In this document: piece by piece, positions 1 through 6,481 of the stretch
Layout of the letters: every line of letters begins with the position of its first letter
Position numbering within the stretch: position 1 is the stretch's first letter
Source: Acetobacteraceae bacterium
GTDB lineage: Bacteria; Pseudomonadota; Alphaproteobacteria; Acetobacterales; Acetobacteraceae
Assembly (NCBI GenBank): GCA_027340195.1
Contig: DAHWNE010000342.1
Coordinates: 1 to 7,719 of the forward strand
Length of the DNA: 7,719 nt
Direction of reading: 5' to 3'
Position numbers and translations under genes: made by a program
The notes under the pieces: model-generated
What the model was told of the DNA's origin: nothing
Seen by the model: the letters and a program-made list of their open reading frames with translations, nothing else
The model's database searches: none

Positions 1-375
1 CTCTACCCCGACATGTTCACCATGGCCCGTCAGGTCCGGCAGGCCACCGATTTCGCCCGCTACGCCCCGGGACGGCTGGCCGGCGTGGCGCTGCCCGATT
101 TCCCCGCCACCGACGGCACCAGCTTCGCCGAGCTCAAGGACCGGGTGACGAAGTCGCTGGAGTTCGTCCGTTCCGTGCCGGAGGCCGCGATCGCCGGCAC
201 CGAGGACAAGGACATCACCTGGATGCAGGGCGCCAACAGCCGCACCATGAAGGGCCGGCCGTATCTGCTGTATTTCTGCCTGCCCAACCTGTTCTTCCAC
301 GCCACCACCGCCTATGATCTGCTGCGCCACAACGGGGTGATGCTGGGAAAACGTGACTTCCTCGGCCCGGCCTGA
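1..375 (+). CDS. DUF1993 family protein (5' end missing)
   Basis: This is the C-terminal part of a DUF1993 protein. The reading frame is open from base 1 (Leu-Tyr-Pro-Asp-Met), so the first Met at base 13 is internal and the gene begins outside the window. Family members are about 165-170 residues, so roughly 45 N-terminal residues are missing. Seen in the sequence: the LYPDMFT segment at the left edge, a central LAGVALPDF segment, FAELKDRV, and a C-terminal FFHATTAYDLLRHNGV followed by GKRDFLG, all in the family's usual order. The molecular function is unknown. From memory the family is grouped with DinB-like four-helix bundles, and the histidines near the C-terminus would fit a metal site, but that is inference. 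The gene is followed after 24 bases by the cupin gene, probably in the same transcript. Identification is firm; function is not. Confidence 0.88.
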   Translation, partial: LYPDMFTMARQVRQATDFARYAPGRLAGVALPDFPATDGTSFAELKDRVTKSLEFVRSVPEAAIAGTEDKDITWMQGANSRTMKGRPYLLYFCLPNLFFHATTAYDLLRHNGVMLGKRDFLGPA

Positions 376-387
376 TCCCGGTTGCAC

Positions 388-392
388 AGGAG
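388..392 (+). promoter_or_regulatory. Ribosome binding site of the cupin gene
   Basis: AGGAG lies 7 bases before the ATG at 400. It decides the start: a TTG at 382, in the same frame, would place this site inside the gene and has no such motif upstream. Confidence 0.75.
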
Positions 393-399
393 TCCGCCG

Positions 400-675
400 A
401 TGGACCGCGCCAGCTTCGAAGCCGAACTCGCCGCCGAGGGCTACGCCGCCGCGGAACGCGCCATGGCCCCCGGCACCTTCAATGCCGAGCACGCGCATGG
501 CTTCGACGCGCGGCTGCTGATCCTGACCGGCGCCATGACGTTGCACCGGGATGGCGCCTCCCGCAGCTACGGCCCGGGCGAGAGCTTCGCGGTGCCGGCC
601 GGGGTGCGGCACGCCGAACAGGTGGGGCCGGAGGGCGTGACCTATATCGGCGGGCGCCGCGCCGCCGCCGCCTGA
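400..675 (+). CDS. Small single-domain cupin protein
   Basis: A 91-residue protein made of one conserved beta-barrel cupin domain. The ATG at 400 is preferred over the in-frame TTG at 382 because AGGAG sits 7 bases upstream of it. Cupin motif 1 is around residues 25-44 (GTFNAEHAHGFDARLLILTG) with H31 and H33 as likely metal ligands. Motif 2 is around residues 58-72 (GPGESFAVPAGVRHA) with H71 as the third ligand. The glutamate usual in motif 1 is absent: alanine sits at the expected place, with D36 next to it. The protein ends in GVTYIGGRR and an alanine tail. No enzyme or ligand can be named. Such short cupins are often metal-binding or ligand-sensing proteins, or small isomerases or dioxygenases. 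It is 10 bases upstream of the glycosylase-like gene, so co-transcription is likely. Confidence 0.82.
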   Translation: MDRASFEAELAAEGYAAAERAMAPGTFNAEHAHGFDARLLILTGAMTLHRDGASRSYGPGESFAVPAGVRHAEQVGPEGVTYIGGRRAAAA

Positions 676-685
676 CCCCCGCGCG

Positions 686-1444
686 ATGGATGGGCTGGCC
701 GCGCTGGCGTGGCAGGTCGCGCTCGGCGCTGACGAGGCGCTTGAGGAGGCGCCGCTCGACCGGCTGAGCCGCGTTGCGCCGGCGCCGCGGGCGATGCCGG
801 TGGCCGTCGTTGCCCCGCCGCCTCCGGTCCCGGGCGCCGCCAATGCCACCGAGGCCGCCGCCGCCGCCGGCACGCTCGACGCGCTGCACGCCGCCATCGC
901 CGCCTTTACCGGCTGCGCGTTGTCGGTCACCGCCACCCACCCGGTGTTCGCCGAGGGCGACCCGGAGGCGGGGCTGCTGCTGATCGGCGATGCCCCCACC
1001 GACAGCGACGACCGCGCCGGCCGGCCGTTCACCGGCCCCGCCGGGGCGTTCCTGGACCAGATGCTGGCCGCGATCGGCCTCGACCGGTCGCGGCTGCTGC
1101 TGACCCCGCTGATCCCCTGGCGCCCGCCGGGCGGGCGGGCGCCGAGCCCGGCCGAGCGCGCGCTGTGCCTGCCGTTCCTGCTGCGGCTGATCGTGCTGAC
1201 CCGGCCGCGGCGGGTGGTGCTGGCCGGTGCCCTGGCCGCCCGCGACCTGCTGGCCGGGGGGGGCGCGCGGGGCAAGCGCGGCACCTGGCAGACGCTGACG
1301 GTGCCGGGGCTGGCGCCGATCCCGGCCCTGGTCACCGAGGATCCGGCGTTTCTACTCCGCAATCCCGGCCCGCCCCGCCGGCGCGCCTGGGCCGAATGGC
1401 GATTGCTGCGGCGCAGCATGGACGACGACCTCACGAAATCGTGA
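686..1444 (+). CDS. Divergent family 4-like uracil-DNA glycosylase
   Basis: A 252-residue cytoplasmic protein of the uracil-DNA glycosylase superfamily. Family 4 enzymes remove uracil from DNA to start base excision repair. After a low-complexity Ala/Pro region (about residues 28-64) comes the domain: motif A GDAPTDSDD (101-109), GRPFTGPAG (112-120), FLDQMLAAIGLDR (122-134), IPWRPPG (143-149), a central helix with C161, and the C-terminal motif EDPAFLLRNP (218-227). Several key positions differ from the family as I know it: GEAPG is GDAPT, the Asn before the PWRPP segment is replaced (LTPLIPW), and the His of the HPAYLLR motif is D219. Only C77 and C161 match cluster-type cysteines. Activity may be weak, altered or lost. 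The ATG at 686 has no strong ribosome binding site and lies 10 bases after the cupin stop. A run of eight G (1256-1263) lies inside the gene without breaking it. Family certain; catalytic function uncertain. Confidence 0.85.
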   Translation: MDGLAALAWQVALGADEALEEAPLDRLSRVAPAPRAMPVAVVAPPPPVPGAANATEAAAAAGTLDALHAAIAAFTGCALSVTATHPVFAEGDPEAGLLLIGDAPTDSDDRAGRPFTGPAGAFLDQMLAAIGLDRSRLLLTPLIPWRPPGGRAPSPAERALCLPFLLRLIVLTRPRRVVLAGALAARDLLAGGGARGKRGTWQTLTVPGLAPIPALVTEDPAFLLRNPGPPRRRAWAEWRLLRRSMDDDLTKS

Positions 1445-1468
1445 GCACGAAACCGCCGATAACGCCTT

Positions 1469-1496
1469 GTTACCCGATTTTTCCGGCCCGGGTAAC
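1469..1496. repeat. Perfect 8-bp inverted repeat upstream of the transglycosylase
   Basis: GTTACCCG (1469-1476) and CGGGTAAC (1489-1496) are exact reverse complements separated by 12 bases. The element lies 25 bases after the glycosylase stop and 61 bases before the chosen transglycosylase start. It has no T run after it, so an intrinsic terminator is unlikely. It could be an operator for a dimeric regulator or an RNA hairpin in the leader. The repeat is seen directly; the role is inference. Confidence 0.5.
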
Positions 1497-1519
1497 GCGA
1501 TGGTGGGCGATTTCAAGGA

Positions 1520-1548
1520 TTGCCGCGAGAGTTTTTGCGCTCTAGGCG
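1520..1548 (+). promoter_or_regulatory. Weak candidate promoter for the transglycosylase gene
   Basis: TTGCCG (1520-1525) and TAGGCG (1543-1548) are 17 bases apart. The -35-like hexamer is fair and the -10-like hexamer is poor. If used, transcription would begin almost at the ATG at 1557 and give a leaderless message. This is a weak call from pattern only. Confidence 0.18.
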
Positions 1549-1556
1549 ATCCAGCT

Positions 1557-3419
1557 ATGCGAGGGATCGGTCAAACGCTCTCCCGCCTTCCCGCGTTCCG
1601 GCTCATGCTTGCCGGCGCGGCGCTGCTGGCCGGGGCGAGGTCCCCGGTCGCGCACGCGGCCGGGAAGGGAGGGAACGATCAGACCGCGATGGTGATCCCG
1701 CGTCTCTCCGGCCCCGGGCTGTTTCCGGGATCAGGCGGGGGGTACGCGGCACTGCCGCAACCATTGTCTCCGGCGGATGCCGCGCTGGCGCGGCGGATTT
1801 TCGCTGATCAGGCCACGGGACGCATGGCGGATGCCGCCAGGCTGACCGCGCGGTTGCACGACCGCACCTTGCTGGGGCCGATCCTGGCGCAGCGGTACCT
1901 GGGCCGGTTTCATCGCTCCACCGTCGCCGAGCTGACCAGCTGGCTCACCCGCTACGGCTGGCAGCCGGAGGCCCCGGCAATCCGCGCCTTGCTGCTGCGG
2001 CGCCTGCCCGCCGGCGGGCTGGTCCCGCCCGGGTTGCACGCCGCCTTGGCGGCCCCGACGCCGGCGCGGCTGGGCCCGCTTCCGGCGCGCCCCGGGACAC
2101 CGACCGACACGACCGATCCGGCCGCCGACAACCCCGACGCGCCGCCATGGCTGCGCGCGCTGAGCCTTGCCGATGGCGCGCGCGACGAGGTGAGTCTTGG
2201 GCTGCATCGCATCGCCGCCGCCCGCTATCTGACGCCACAGGCCGCCGCGGTGCTGCGCGCGACGCTGGCACGCGCCTTGTTCGCCGCCAATCACGACCGT
2301 CAGGCGCTGCGCGTGGCCGAGGACGCGGCCCGCCTCGCCGGCCCGCGCTTCGCCGGCCCGCCCGACTACATCGCCGGGCTGGCCGCCTGGCGGCTCGGCC
2401 GGACCCATCGCGCCGCCGCAAGGTTTGCCGCCGCCGCGCGGGCTGCCGGCACCGGGGCCTCGCTGCGCGCCGCCGCCGCCTATTGGGCGGGGCGGGCGGC
2501 GCAGAAGCAGGGACGGCTGGCGGCCTCGGCGCGCTGGTTCCGCCTCGCGGCGCGGGACGGGATGAGCTTCTACGGCCAGATCGCGCGTGACGCGCTGGGC
2601 TGGAGTCAGGACGCGCGCGGGGCAGCCCACGCCGTGCTGGCCCCGGCCGATCTCGAGGCGCTGGCGGCGCTGCCCGCCGGGCGGCTGGCCTTCGCGCTGT
2701 TGCAAGTGGGGCAGACCGACGCCGCGGCGGAGGCGCTGCGCGTGTTATGGCCGACCCTGGGCGCCGACCCGCAGCTGCGGCAGGCGGCGATGCTGGTCGC
2801 CGTTCGGGCGGGGCTGACCGGGGTTGCCGCCGAGATGCGCGCCCATCTGCGGCGCGACGCAGGCGTGCCGTCGCGGTCGCTGCGGTTCCCGATGCCGGTG
2901 CTGCGCCCGCGCGGCGGGTTCCGCATCGACCCGGCGCTGGTCTATGGGGTGACCCGTGCTGAATCCAATTTCGACCCCGCCGCCGTCTCCCGCGCCGGCG
3001 CCCGCGGGCTGATGCAGATCACGCCCGGGACCGCGCGCGCGGTGACCGGGGATCCGCATCTGACGCTCGCCAGCCTGCACGACCCCGGGTTCAACCTGGA
3101 AATCGGCCAGCAGCTGGTGCGCCGCCTGGCCCTGCGCCAGCCGCATCCGGGCGACCTGATCGGCATGTTGGCCAGCTACAATGCGGGGCTGAACAGTTTC
3201 CGCCAATGGCAGGGCCAGGTGCGCGCCGACGGCGACCCGCTGCTGTTCATCGAGGCGATTCCGCTGCGCCAGACCCGCATCTTCGTCGAGCGCGCGCTGG
3301 CCTATACATGGCTGTTCGCGGCGCGGCTGGACGAACCCACGCCCAGCCTGGACGCGATCGCCGAGGGCCGGTTCCCCAGTCTGTCCAACCCGGCCCGGCT
3401 GTCCGTCAGCTTGCACTGA
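1557..3419 (+). CDS. slt: Soluble lytic murein transglycosylase (Slt family)
   Basis: A 620-residue exported enzyme that cleaves the MurNAc-GlcNAc bond of peptidoglycan, forming 1,6-anhydro-MurNAc ends during wall remodelling or recycling. The ATG at 1557 is chosen because it gives a standard signal peptide: arginines, a hydrophobic LMLAGAALLAGA core, and a cleavage site after VAHA (residue 34). In-frame upstream starts (TTG 1467, ATG 1500) would bury this signal. Residues of about 50-440 form the alanine-rich helical-repeat region of Slt proteins, including YWAGRA (309-314) and FYGQIA (338-343). The catalytic SLT domain starts near 455: the proposed acid Glu is E469 in RAESNFD, then GLMQIT (484-489) and SYNAG (540-544). 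All the expected domain motifs are present and the length suits the family. From memory, a glycosylase-transglycosylase neighbourhood also occurs in other alphaproteobacteria. Confidence 0.93.
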   Translation: MRGIGQTLSRLPAFRLMLAGAALLAGARSPVAHAAGKGGNDQTAMVIPRLSGPGLFPGSGGGYAALPQPLSPADAALARRIFADQATGRMADAARLTARLHDRTLLGPILAQRYLGRFHRSTVAELTSWLTRYGWQPEAPAIRALLLRRLPAGGLVPPGLHAALAAPTPARLGPLPARPGTPTDTTDPAADNPDAPPWLRALSLADGARDEVSLGLHRIAAARYLTPQAAAVLRATLARALFAANHDRQALRVAEDAARLAGPRFAGPPDYIAGLAAWRLGRTHRAAARFAAAARAAGTGASLRAAAAYWAGRAAQKQGRLAASARWFRLAARDGMSFYGQIARDALGWSQDARGAAHAVLAPADLEALAALPAGRLAFALLQVGQTDAAAEALRVLWPTLGADPQLRQAAMLVAVRAGLTGVAAEMRAHLRRDAGVPSRSLRFPMPVLRPRGGFRIDPALVYGVTRAESNFDPAAVSRAGARGLMQITPGTARAVTGDPHLTLASLHDPGFNLEIGQQLVRRLALRQPHPGDLIGMLASYNAGLNSFRQWQGQVRADGDPLLFIEAIPLRQTRIFVERALAYTWLFAARLDEPTPSLDAIAEGRFPSLSNPARLSVSLH

Positions 3420-3434
3420 AACCGAAAGCATCGC

Positions 3435-3448
3435 CGCGCCGAGGCGCG
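3435..3448 (+). terminator. Short GC hairpin after the transglycosylase gene
   Basis: CGCGCC, GA, GGCGCG form a compact stem 16 bases past the transglycosylase stop (best read as 5 bp with a CGAG tetraloop). There is no T run after it; a promoter-like TTGACG begins 2 bases later. It may weakly end or insulate transcription, but in DNA this GC-rich a chance hairpin is quite possible. Confidence 0.25.
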
Positions 3449-3449
3449 C

Positions 3450-3478
3450 TTGACGTGCCGGTCCTGGCGTGCGGTAAC
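3450..3478 (+). promoter_or_regulatory. Candidate sigma-70-type promoter of the TRAP operon
   Basis: TTGACG (3450-3455) matches five of six consensus -35 bases. GGTAAC (3473-3478), 17 bases later, is a weak -10. The predicted start of transcription, near 3485, would leave a leader of about 35 bases before the binding-protein ATG at 3520. It sits in the 100-base gap between the cell-wall gene and the transporter, where a separate promoter is expected. Confidence 0.4.
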
Positions 3479-3507
3479 CCCGCCGCCATGTTCCGTCCAT
3501 GTCTTTC

Positions 3508-3512
3508 GGAGG
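3508..3512 (+). promoter_or_regulatory. Ribosome binding site of the TRAP binding protein
   Basis: GGAGG lies 7 bases before the ATG at 3520. It excludes the in-frame ATG at 3499, which would put this site inside the coding region and lengthen the signal peptide by seven residues. Confidence 0.8.
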
Positions 3513-3519
3513 CCCGAGA

Positions 3520-4545
3520 ATGTCCCCCAGCTTGACCCGCCGCGGCTTTTCCGCTGCCGCCACCGCCGCGCTTGCCACCCCCTTCATCGCCAATGCCGAG
3601 GCAGCCGCGCCGCTGCTGCTGCGTTGCTCGCTGGATACCGAACCGTCGCACCCTCGCAACGTTGCCTTCCGCGACTTCCTGGCCAAGCTGGAAAAGGCCT
3701 CCGACGGGCGGATCAAGACCAAGCTGTTCCAGTCCGGCGCGCTGTTCCCCGATCTGCATGTGGTGAAAGCGCTGGTGCAGGGTCAGGTGGAACTTGCTTG
3801 CCCCGGCACCTGGACCATCACCGGCTTCGTGCCGGACGCCGATTTCTCGCAGCTGCCGGCGTTCTACGGCCGCCCGATCGCGCAGGTCCACAAGGCCACC
3901 GACGGCAAGGCGGGCGAGTTCGTCAACGCCGAGATCGCGAAGAAGCTGCATCTTCAAGTTCTGGGCGGCTGGTTCGATCTGGGCTTCAACAACTGGTATT
4001 CCACGAAGAAGCCGCTCGCCTCGCTGGCCAGCCTGAAGGGGATGAAGCTGCGCAGCCCGGGCGGGGTGCTCAACTCCTGGCGGATCCGGTTCTTCGGCGG
4101 CATCCCCAACGTCACCGCCTGGCCGGACGTGCCGCTGGCGATGTCGCAAGGGACGTTCGACGGGCTCATCACCACCAACGAGAGCGCCGACAGTTCCAAG
4201 CTGTTCGACTCCGGCTTGAGGCATTCGTTGCAGGATCATCAGGGCATGGGCCTTTACGTGCCGCTGATGAACCAGCAGTTCTGGGGCAAGCTGGGGCCGA
4301 AGCTGCAGCAGACGGTGGTGTCGCTGTGGAAGGACAATCTGCCCGCCTATCGGGTCAACACCGCGCATGCGCAGCACGAGGGCCGGCTGGCACTGGCCAA
4401 GCACGGCGTGATCTTCGTCGATGTCAGCCAGGCCGAGCGGGATGCGGTGCGCAAGAAGATGCTGCCGATGCAGGATAAGGCCGCGGCCGGCGCGCATATG
4501 TCGCCGCAGCTGGTGAAGCTGGTGATGGCCGATATCGGTGCCTGA
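3520..4545 (+). CDS. dctP: TRAP transporter substrate-binding protein (DctP family)
   Basis: A 341-residue periplasmic binding protein that captures the solute and delivers it to the membrane subunits encoded next door. The ATG at 3520 follows GGAGG at a 7-base distance. The N-terminus LTRRGFSAAATAALA has a twin-arginine-like signal, with cleavage likely after ANA (residue 26) or AEA (28). The mature part shows the DctP pattern: DTEPSHPRN at the start, FRDFLAKLEKASDGRIKTKLF, then SLKGMKLRSPGG. R178 in that last segment is the likely arginine that pairs with a carboxylate on the ligand in this family. It is followed by PDVPLAMSQGTFDGLITTNES. The carboxylate preference is family knowledge; the actual ligand is unknown, and the dctP name denotes family only, not proven C4-dicarboxylate uptake. 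The gene overlaps the small-permease gene by 8 bases, typical of translational coupling. Confidence 0.93.
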   Translation: MSPSLTRRGFSAAATAALATPFIANAEAAAPLLLRCSLDTEPSHPRNVAFRDFLAKLEKASDGRIKTKLFQSGALFPDLHVVKALVQGQVELACPGTWTITGFVPDADFSQLPAFYGRPIAQVHKATDGKAGEFVNAEIAKKLHLQVLGGWFDLGFNNWYSTKKPLASLASLKGMKLRSPGGVLNSWRIRFFGGIPNVTAWPDVPLAMSQGTFDGLITTNESADSSKLFDSGLRHSLQDHQGMGLYVPLMNQQFWGKLGPKLQQTVVSLWKDNLPAYRVNTAHAQHEGRLALAKHGVIFVDVSQAERDAVRKKMLPMQDKAAAGAHMSPQLVKLVMADIGA

Positions 4546-5125
4546 TCGGCCACCCTCCGGTGCCGCGCGGGCGTTCGCCCGCGTGGCCTCGGCATGGAAC
4601 TGGATCGAGCGGACCCTGGTGGGTCTGCTCGGTGCGTTCGCCATGATTATCGCCGCGATCCAGGTGTTCGGCCGCTATATCGACCCGGCGGACTCGATCA
4701 ACTGGGCCGAGGAAGTGATTGTCTATGCCGCGGTGTGGGCGATCATGATCATCTCCTCGCAGCTGGTCCGCACCGACGGGATGGTGCGACCGGATCTGGT
4801 GCTGCGGCTGCTGAAGCCGGGCGTGCAGCGCTGGGTGGAAGTGTTCAACTGTCTGGTGGCGCTGGCCTTCACCTTCGGCATGATCTGGTACGGCTGGGCG
4901 GTGGTGGGCACGGCGCTGCTGCTGGATCAGCGCAGCTCCTCCGACCTGCAGTTCCCGATGTGGATCTATTACACCGCCCTGCCCACCGGCGGCGTGCTGA
5001 TGTTCGGGCGCTATCTGGTCCGGCTGGCGCGCTATTTGTTCTTCTTCGACCCGCGCACGATGACGGTGGGGCACAGCCTCGCGCACGAGGCATCGTCCGA
5101 TCTCATCGCCAAGATCACCGAATAG
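4538..5125 (+). CDS. dctQ: TRAP transporter small permease (DctQ family)
   Basis: A 195-residue inner-membrane protein, the small membrane subunit of the TRAP carrier, which works with the large subunit to move solute with sodium. Four hydrophobic helices are visible at about residues 27-47, 58-77, 99-124 and 140-162. NWAEEV (55-60), just before helix 2, is the family signature, and a short charged C-terminal tail follows helix 4. The GTG at 4538 overlaps the end of the binding-protein gene by 8 bases and gives a short cytoplasmic N-terminus. No clear ribosome binding site is visible, so coupling to upstream translation is likely. An in-frame GTG at 4583 would give a protein 15 residues shorter that still has all four helices. 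Neighbours on both sides are the partner subunits, so the assignment is firm; only the exact start is uncertain. Confidence 0.9.
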   Translation: MPDRPPSGAARAFARVASAWNWIERTLVGLLGAFAMIIAAIQVFGRYIDPADSINWAEEVIVYAAVWAIMIISSQLVRTDGMVRPDLVLRLLKPGVQRWVEVFNCLVALAFTFGMIWYGWAVVGTALLLDQRSSSDLQFPMWIYYTALPTGGVLMFGRYLVRLARYLFFFDPRTMTVGHSLAHEASSDLIAKITE

Positions 5126-5133
5126 GCCGCGCG

Positions 5134-6414
5134 ATGGCGACCCTGGGATTCCTGGTGCTGTTCTTCGGCCTGCTCGCGGCCGGAATGCCGATCTTCCTGG
5201 TGCTCGGCGCCTGCGCATCGGTGCTCTATTTCGTGTCCGGCCAGCCGATCATCGGGCTGGCGCAGAACATGATCGACCAGCTCAATTCCAGCACGCTGAT
5301 GTCGCTGCCGCTGTTCGTGATGGCCGCCGCCTTCATGCGCCGCGGCGGGGTGGCGCAGGCGCTGGTGGACCTCTCGGCGGCCTGGCTCGGCGGGATCAAG
5401 GGCTCGCTCGGGCTGGTGGCGGTCGTCTCCTGCGCGCTGTTCGCCGCCATCTCGGGATCGTCGGTGGCCACCGCGCTGGCGATGGGCACCATCCTGCTGC
5501 CGGCGATGATCGAGCGCGGCTATCCGCGGAGCTTCGCGCTGGGGGTGCTGGGCGCGTCCGGCACCATCGGCGTGGTCATCCCGCCGTCGCTGGCGCTGAT
5601 CCTGTATGGGATCGTCACCGAGCAATCGGTGCCGCGCCTGTTCCTGGCCGGCATCCTGCCGGGGGTGTTGCAGGCGGCGGCGTTTTTCGTCTGGGTGCTG
5701 TGGTACGCGCGGCGCAAGAACTTCCCCGCCGAGCCGCCCTTGCCGGCCGCCGAACGCCTGCGCGTGACTTGGCGCGGCCTGCCGGCGATGGCGGTGCCGG
5801 CGGTGGTGCTGATCGGCATCTATGGCGGGTTCATGACGGTGACCGAATCCGCCGCCATGGCCGCGGTCACCTCTCTGCTGGTCAGCCTGGTGGTCTATCG
5901 CGGCTTCCGCTGGACGCAGACGCTGGACGTGATCGCCGAGGCGCTGTCCTCGGCCGGCGTCATCATGCTCATCATCGCCACCGCGCTGGTGTTCGGGCAC
6001 TGGATGACCGGCTCAGGCGTGCCGGCGCGGATCGTGGAGTTCACCACCCACCAGGGGTTCAGCACCTGGGAATTCCTGCTGGCGATGAACTTCATGCTGC
6101 TGGTGATCGGCTGTTTCCTGGAAGTGGTCAGCACCCTGCTGCTGGTGATGCCGATCCTGGCGTCGGTGCTGATGCCGCTCGGGATCGATCCGGTTCATTT
6201 CGGTATCATCTTCACCCACAACATGGAGGTGGGGCTGGTGCATCCGCCGGTGGGGCTCAACCTCTACGTTCTCTCCACCATTTCGGATGCGCCGATCGGC
6301 GAGGTGATCCGCGGCATCCTGCCGTTCCTGGTGATCCTGCTGCTGGTGCTGGGCCTTATCACCTATTGGCCGGAGATGACGCTGTGGTTGCCGGATCTGG
6401 TGTTCGGGAAGTGA
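5134..6414 (+). CDS. dctM: TRAP transporter large permease (DctM family)
   Basis: A 426-residue inner-membrane protein, the main transport subunit of the TRAP carrier and a member of the ion-transporter superfamily that uses the sodium gradient. Its length is normal for DctM. Hydrophobic helices run through the whole sequence, starting at residue 3. Conserved segments are SSTLMSLPLFVMAA (52-65), ISGSSVATALAMG (106-118), GVVIPPSLALILYG (146-159) with TEQSV just after, the TVTESAAMAAV stretch (235-245), and HPPVGLNLYVLSTIS (370-384). The GSS and PPS/PPVG loops lie in the hairpin regions that carry sodium and substrate in this family. The ATG at 5134 is 8 bases after the small-permease stop, with a weak AGG 7 bases upstream. 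The frame stays open far upstream inside the small-permease gene, but that extension has no membrane or family pattern and is not translated in this model. Confidence 0.94.
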   Translation: MATLGFLVLFFGLLAAGMPIFLVLGACASVLYFVSGQPIIGLAQNMIDQLNSSTLMSLPLFVMAAAFMRRGGVAQALVDLSAAWLGGIKGSLGLVAVVSCALFAAISGSSVATALAMGTILLPAMIERGYPRSFALGVLGASGTIGVVIPPSLALILYGIVTEQSVPRLFLAGILPGVLQAAAFFVWVLWYARRKNFPAEPPLPAAERLRVTWRGLPAMAVPAVVLIGIYGGFMTVTESAAMAAVTSLLVSLVVYRGFRWTQTLDVIAEALSSAGVIMLIIATALVFGHWMTGSGVPARIVEFTTHQGFSTWEFLLAMNFMLLVIGCFLEVVSTLLLVMPILASVLMPLGIDPVHFGIIFTHNMEVGLVHPPVGLNLYVLSTISDAPIGEVIRGILPFLVILLLVLGLITYWPEMTLWLPDLVFGK

Positions 6415-6427
6415 TCCGCCGGCCCGG

Positions 6428-6455
6428 TTGACCCGCTGCCCGGTCGCCCTATCGT
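6428..6455 (+). promoter_or_regulatory. Candidate sigma-70-type promoter of the monooxygenase gene
   Basis: TTGACC (6428-6433) matches five of six consensus -35 bases. TATCGT (6450-6455), 16 bases later, matches four of six -10 bases. The predicted transcript would start near 6462, about 20 bases before the ATG at 6482. It lies 14 bases after the TRAP stop, so the monooxygenase may be expressed both by read-through and from its own promoter. Pattern evidence only. Confidence 0.42.
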
Positions 6456-6481
6456 GGCCGGGCGCAACCTGGCCCTGGACC

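Noticed and set aside
1445..1556. Riboswitch or small RNA in the gap before the transglycosylase
   Set aside because: Apart from the 8-bp inverted repeat I see no conserved riboswitch core or hairpin followed by a T run, so there is nothing to support an RNA gene.
2010..2120. Low-complexity Ala/Pro-rich stretch in the transglycosylase, considered as a possible frameshift or insertion
   Set aside because: The frame stays open and the helical-repeat pattern resumes on both sides; it reads as a linker within the helical domain.
2745..3722. Open frame of 325 codons on the - strand across the transglycosylase end and the transporter start
   Set aside because: It spans two unrelated + strand genes and their gap and shows no domain pattern; it is a product of high GC content.
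3406..4644. Long open frame of 412 codons on the - strand across the TRAP binding-protein gene
   Set aside because: It mirrors a strongly supported DctP gene, its translation is rich in Arg, Gly, His and Gln with no domain pattern, and long antisense frames are common in DNA this GC-rich.
4594..5133. 180-codon upstream extension of the large-permease frame, inside the small-permease gene
   Set aside because: The extension lacks hydrophobic helices and family sequence, while the other frame here encodes a clear DctQ. The DctM N-terminus fits the ATG at 5134.
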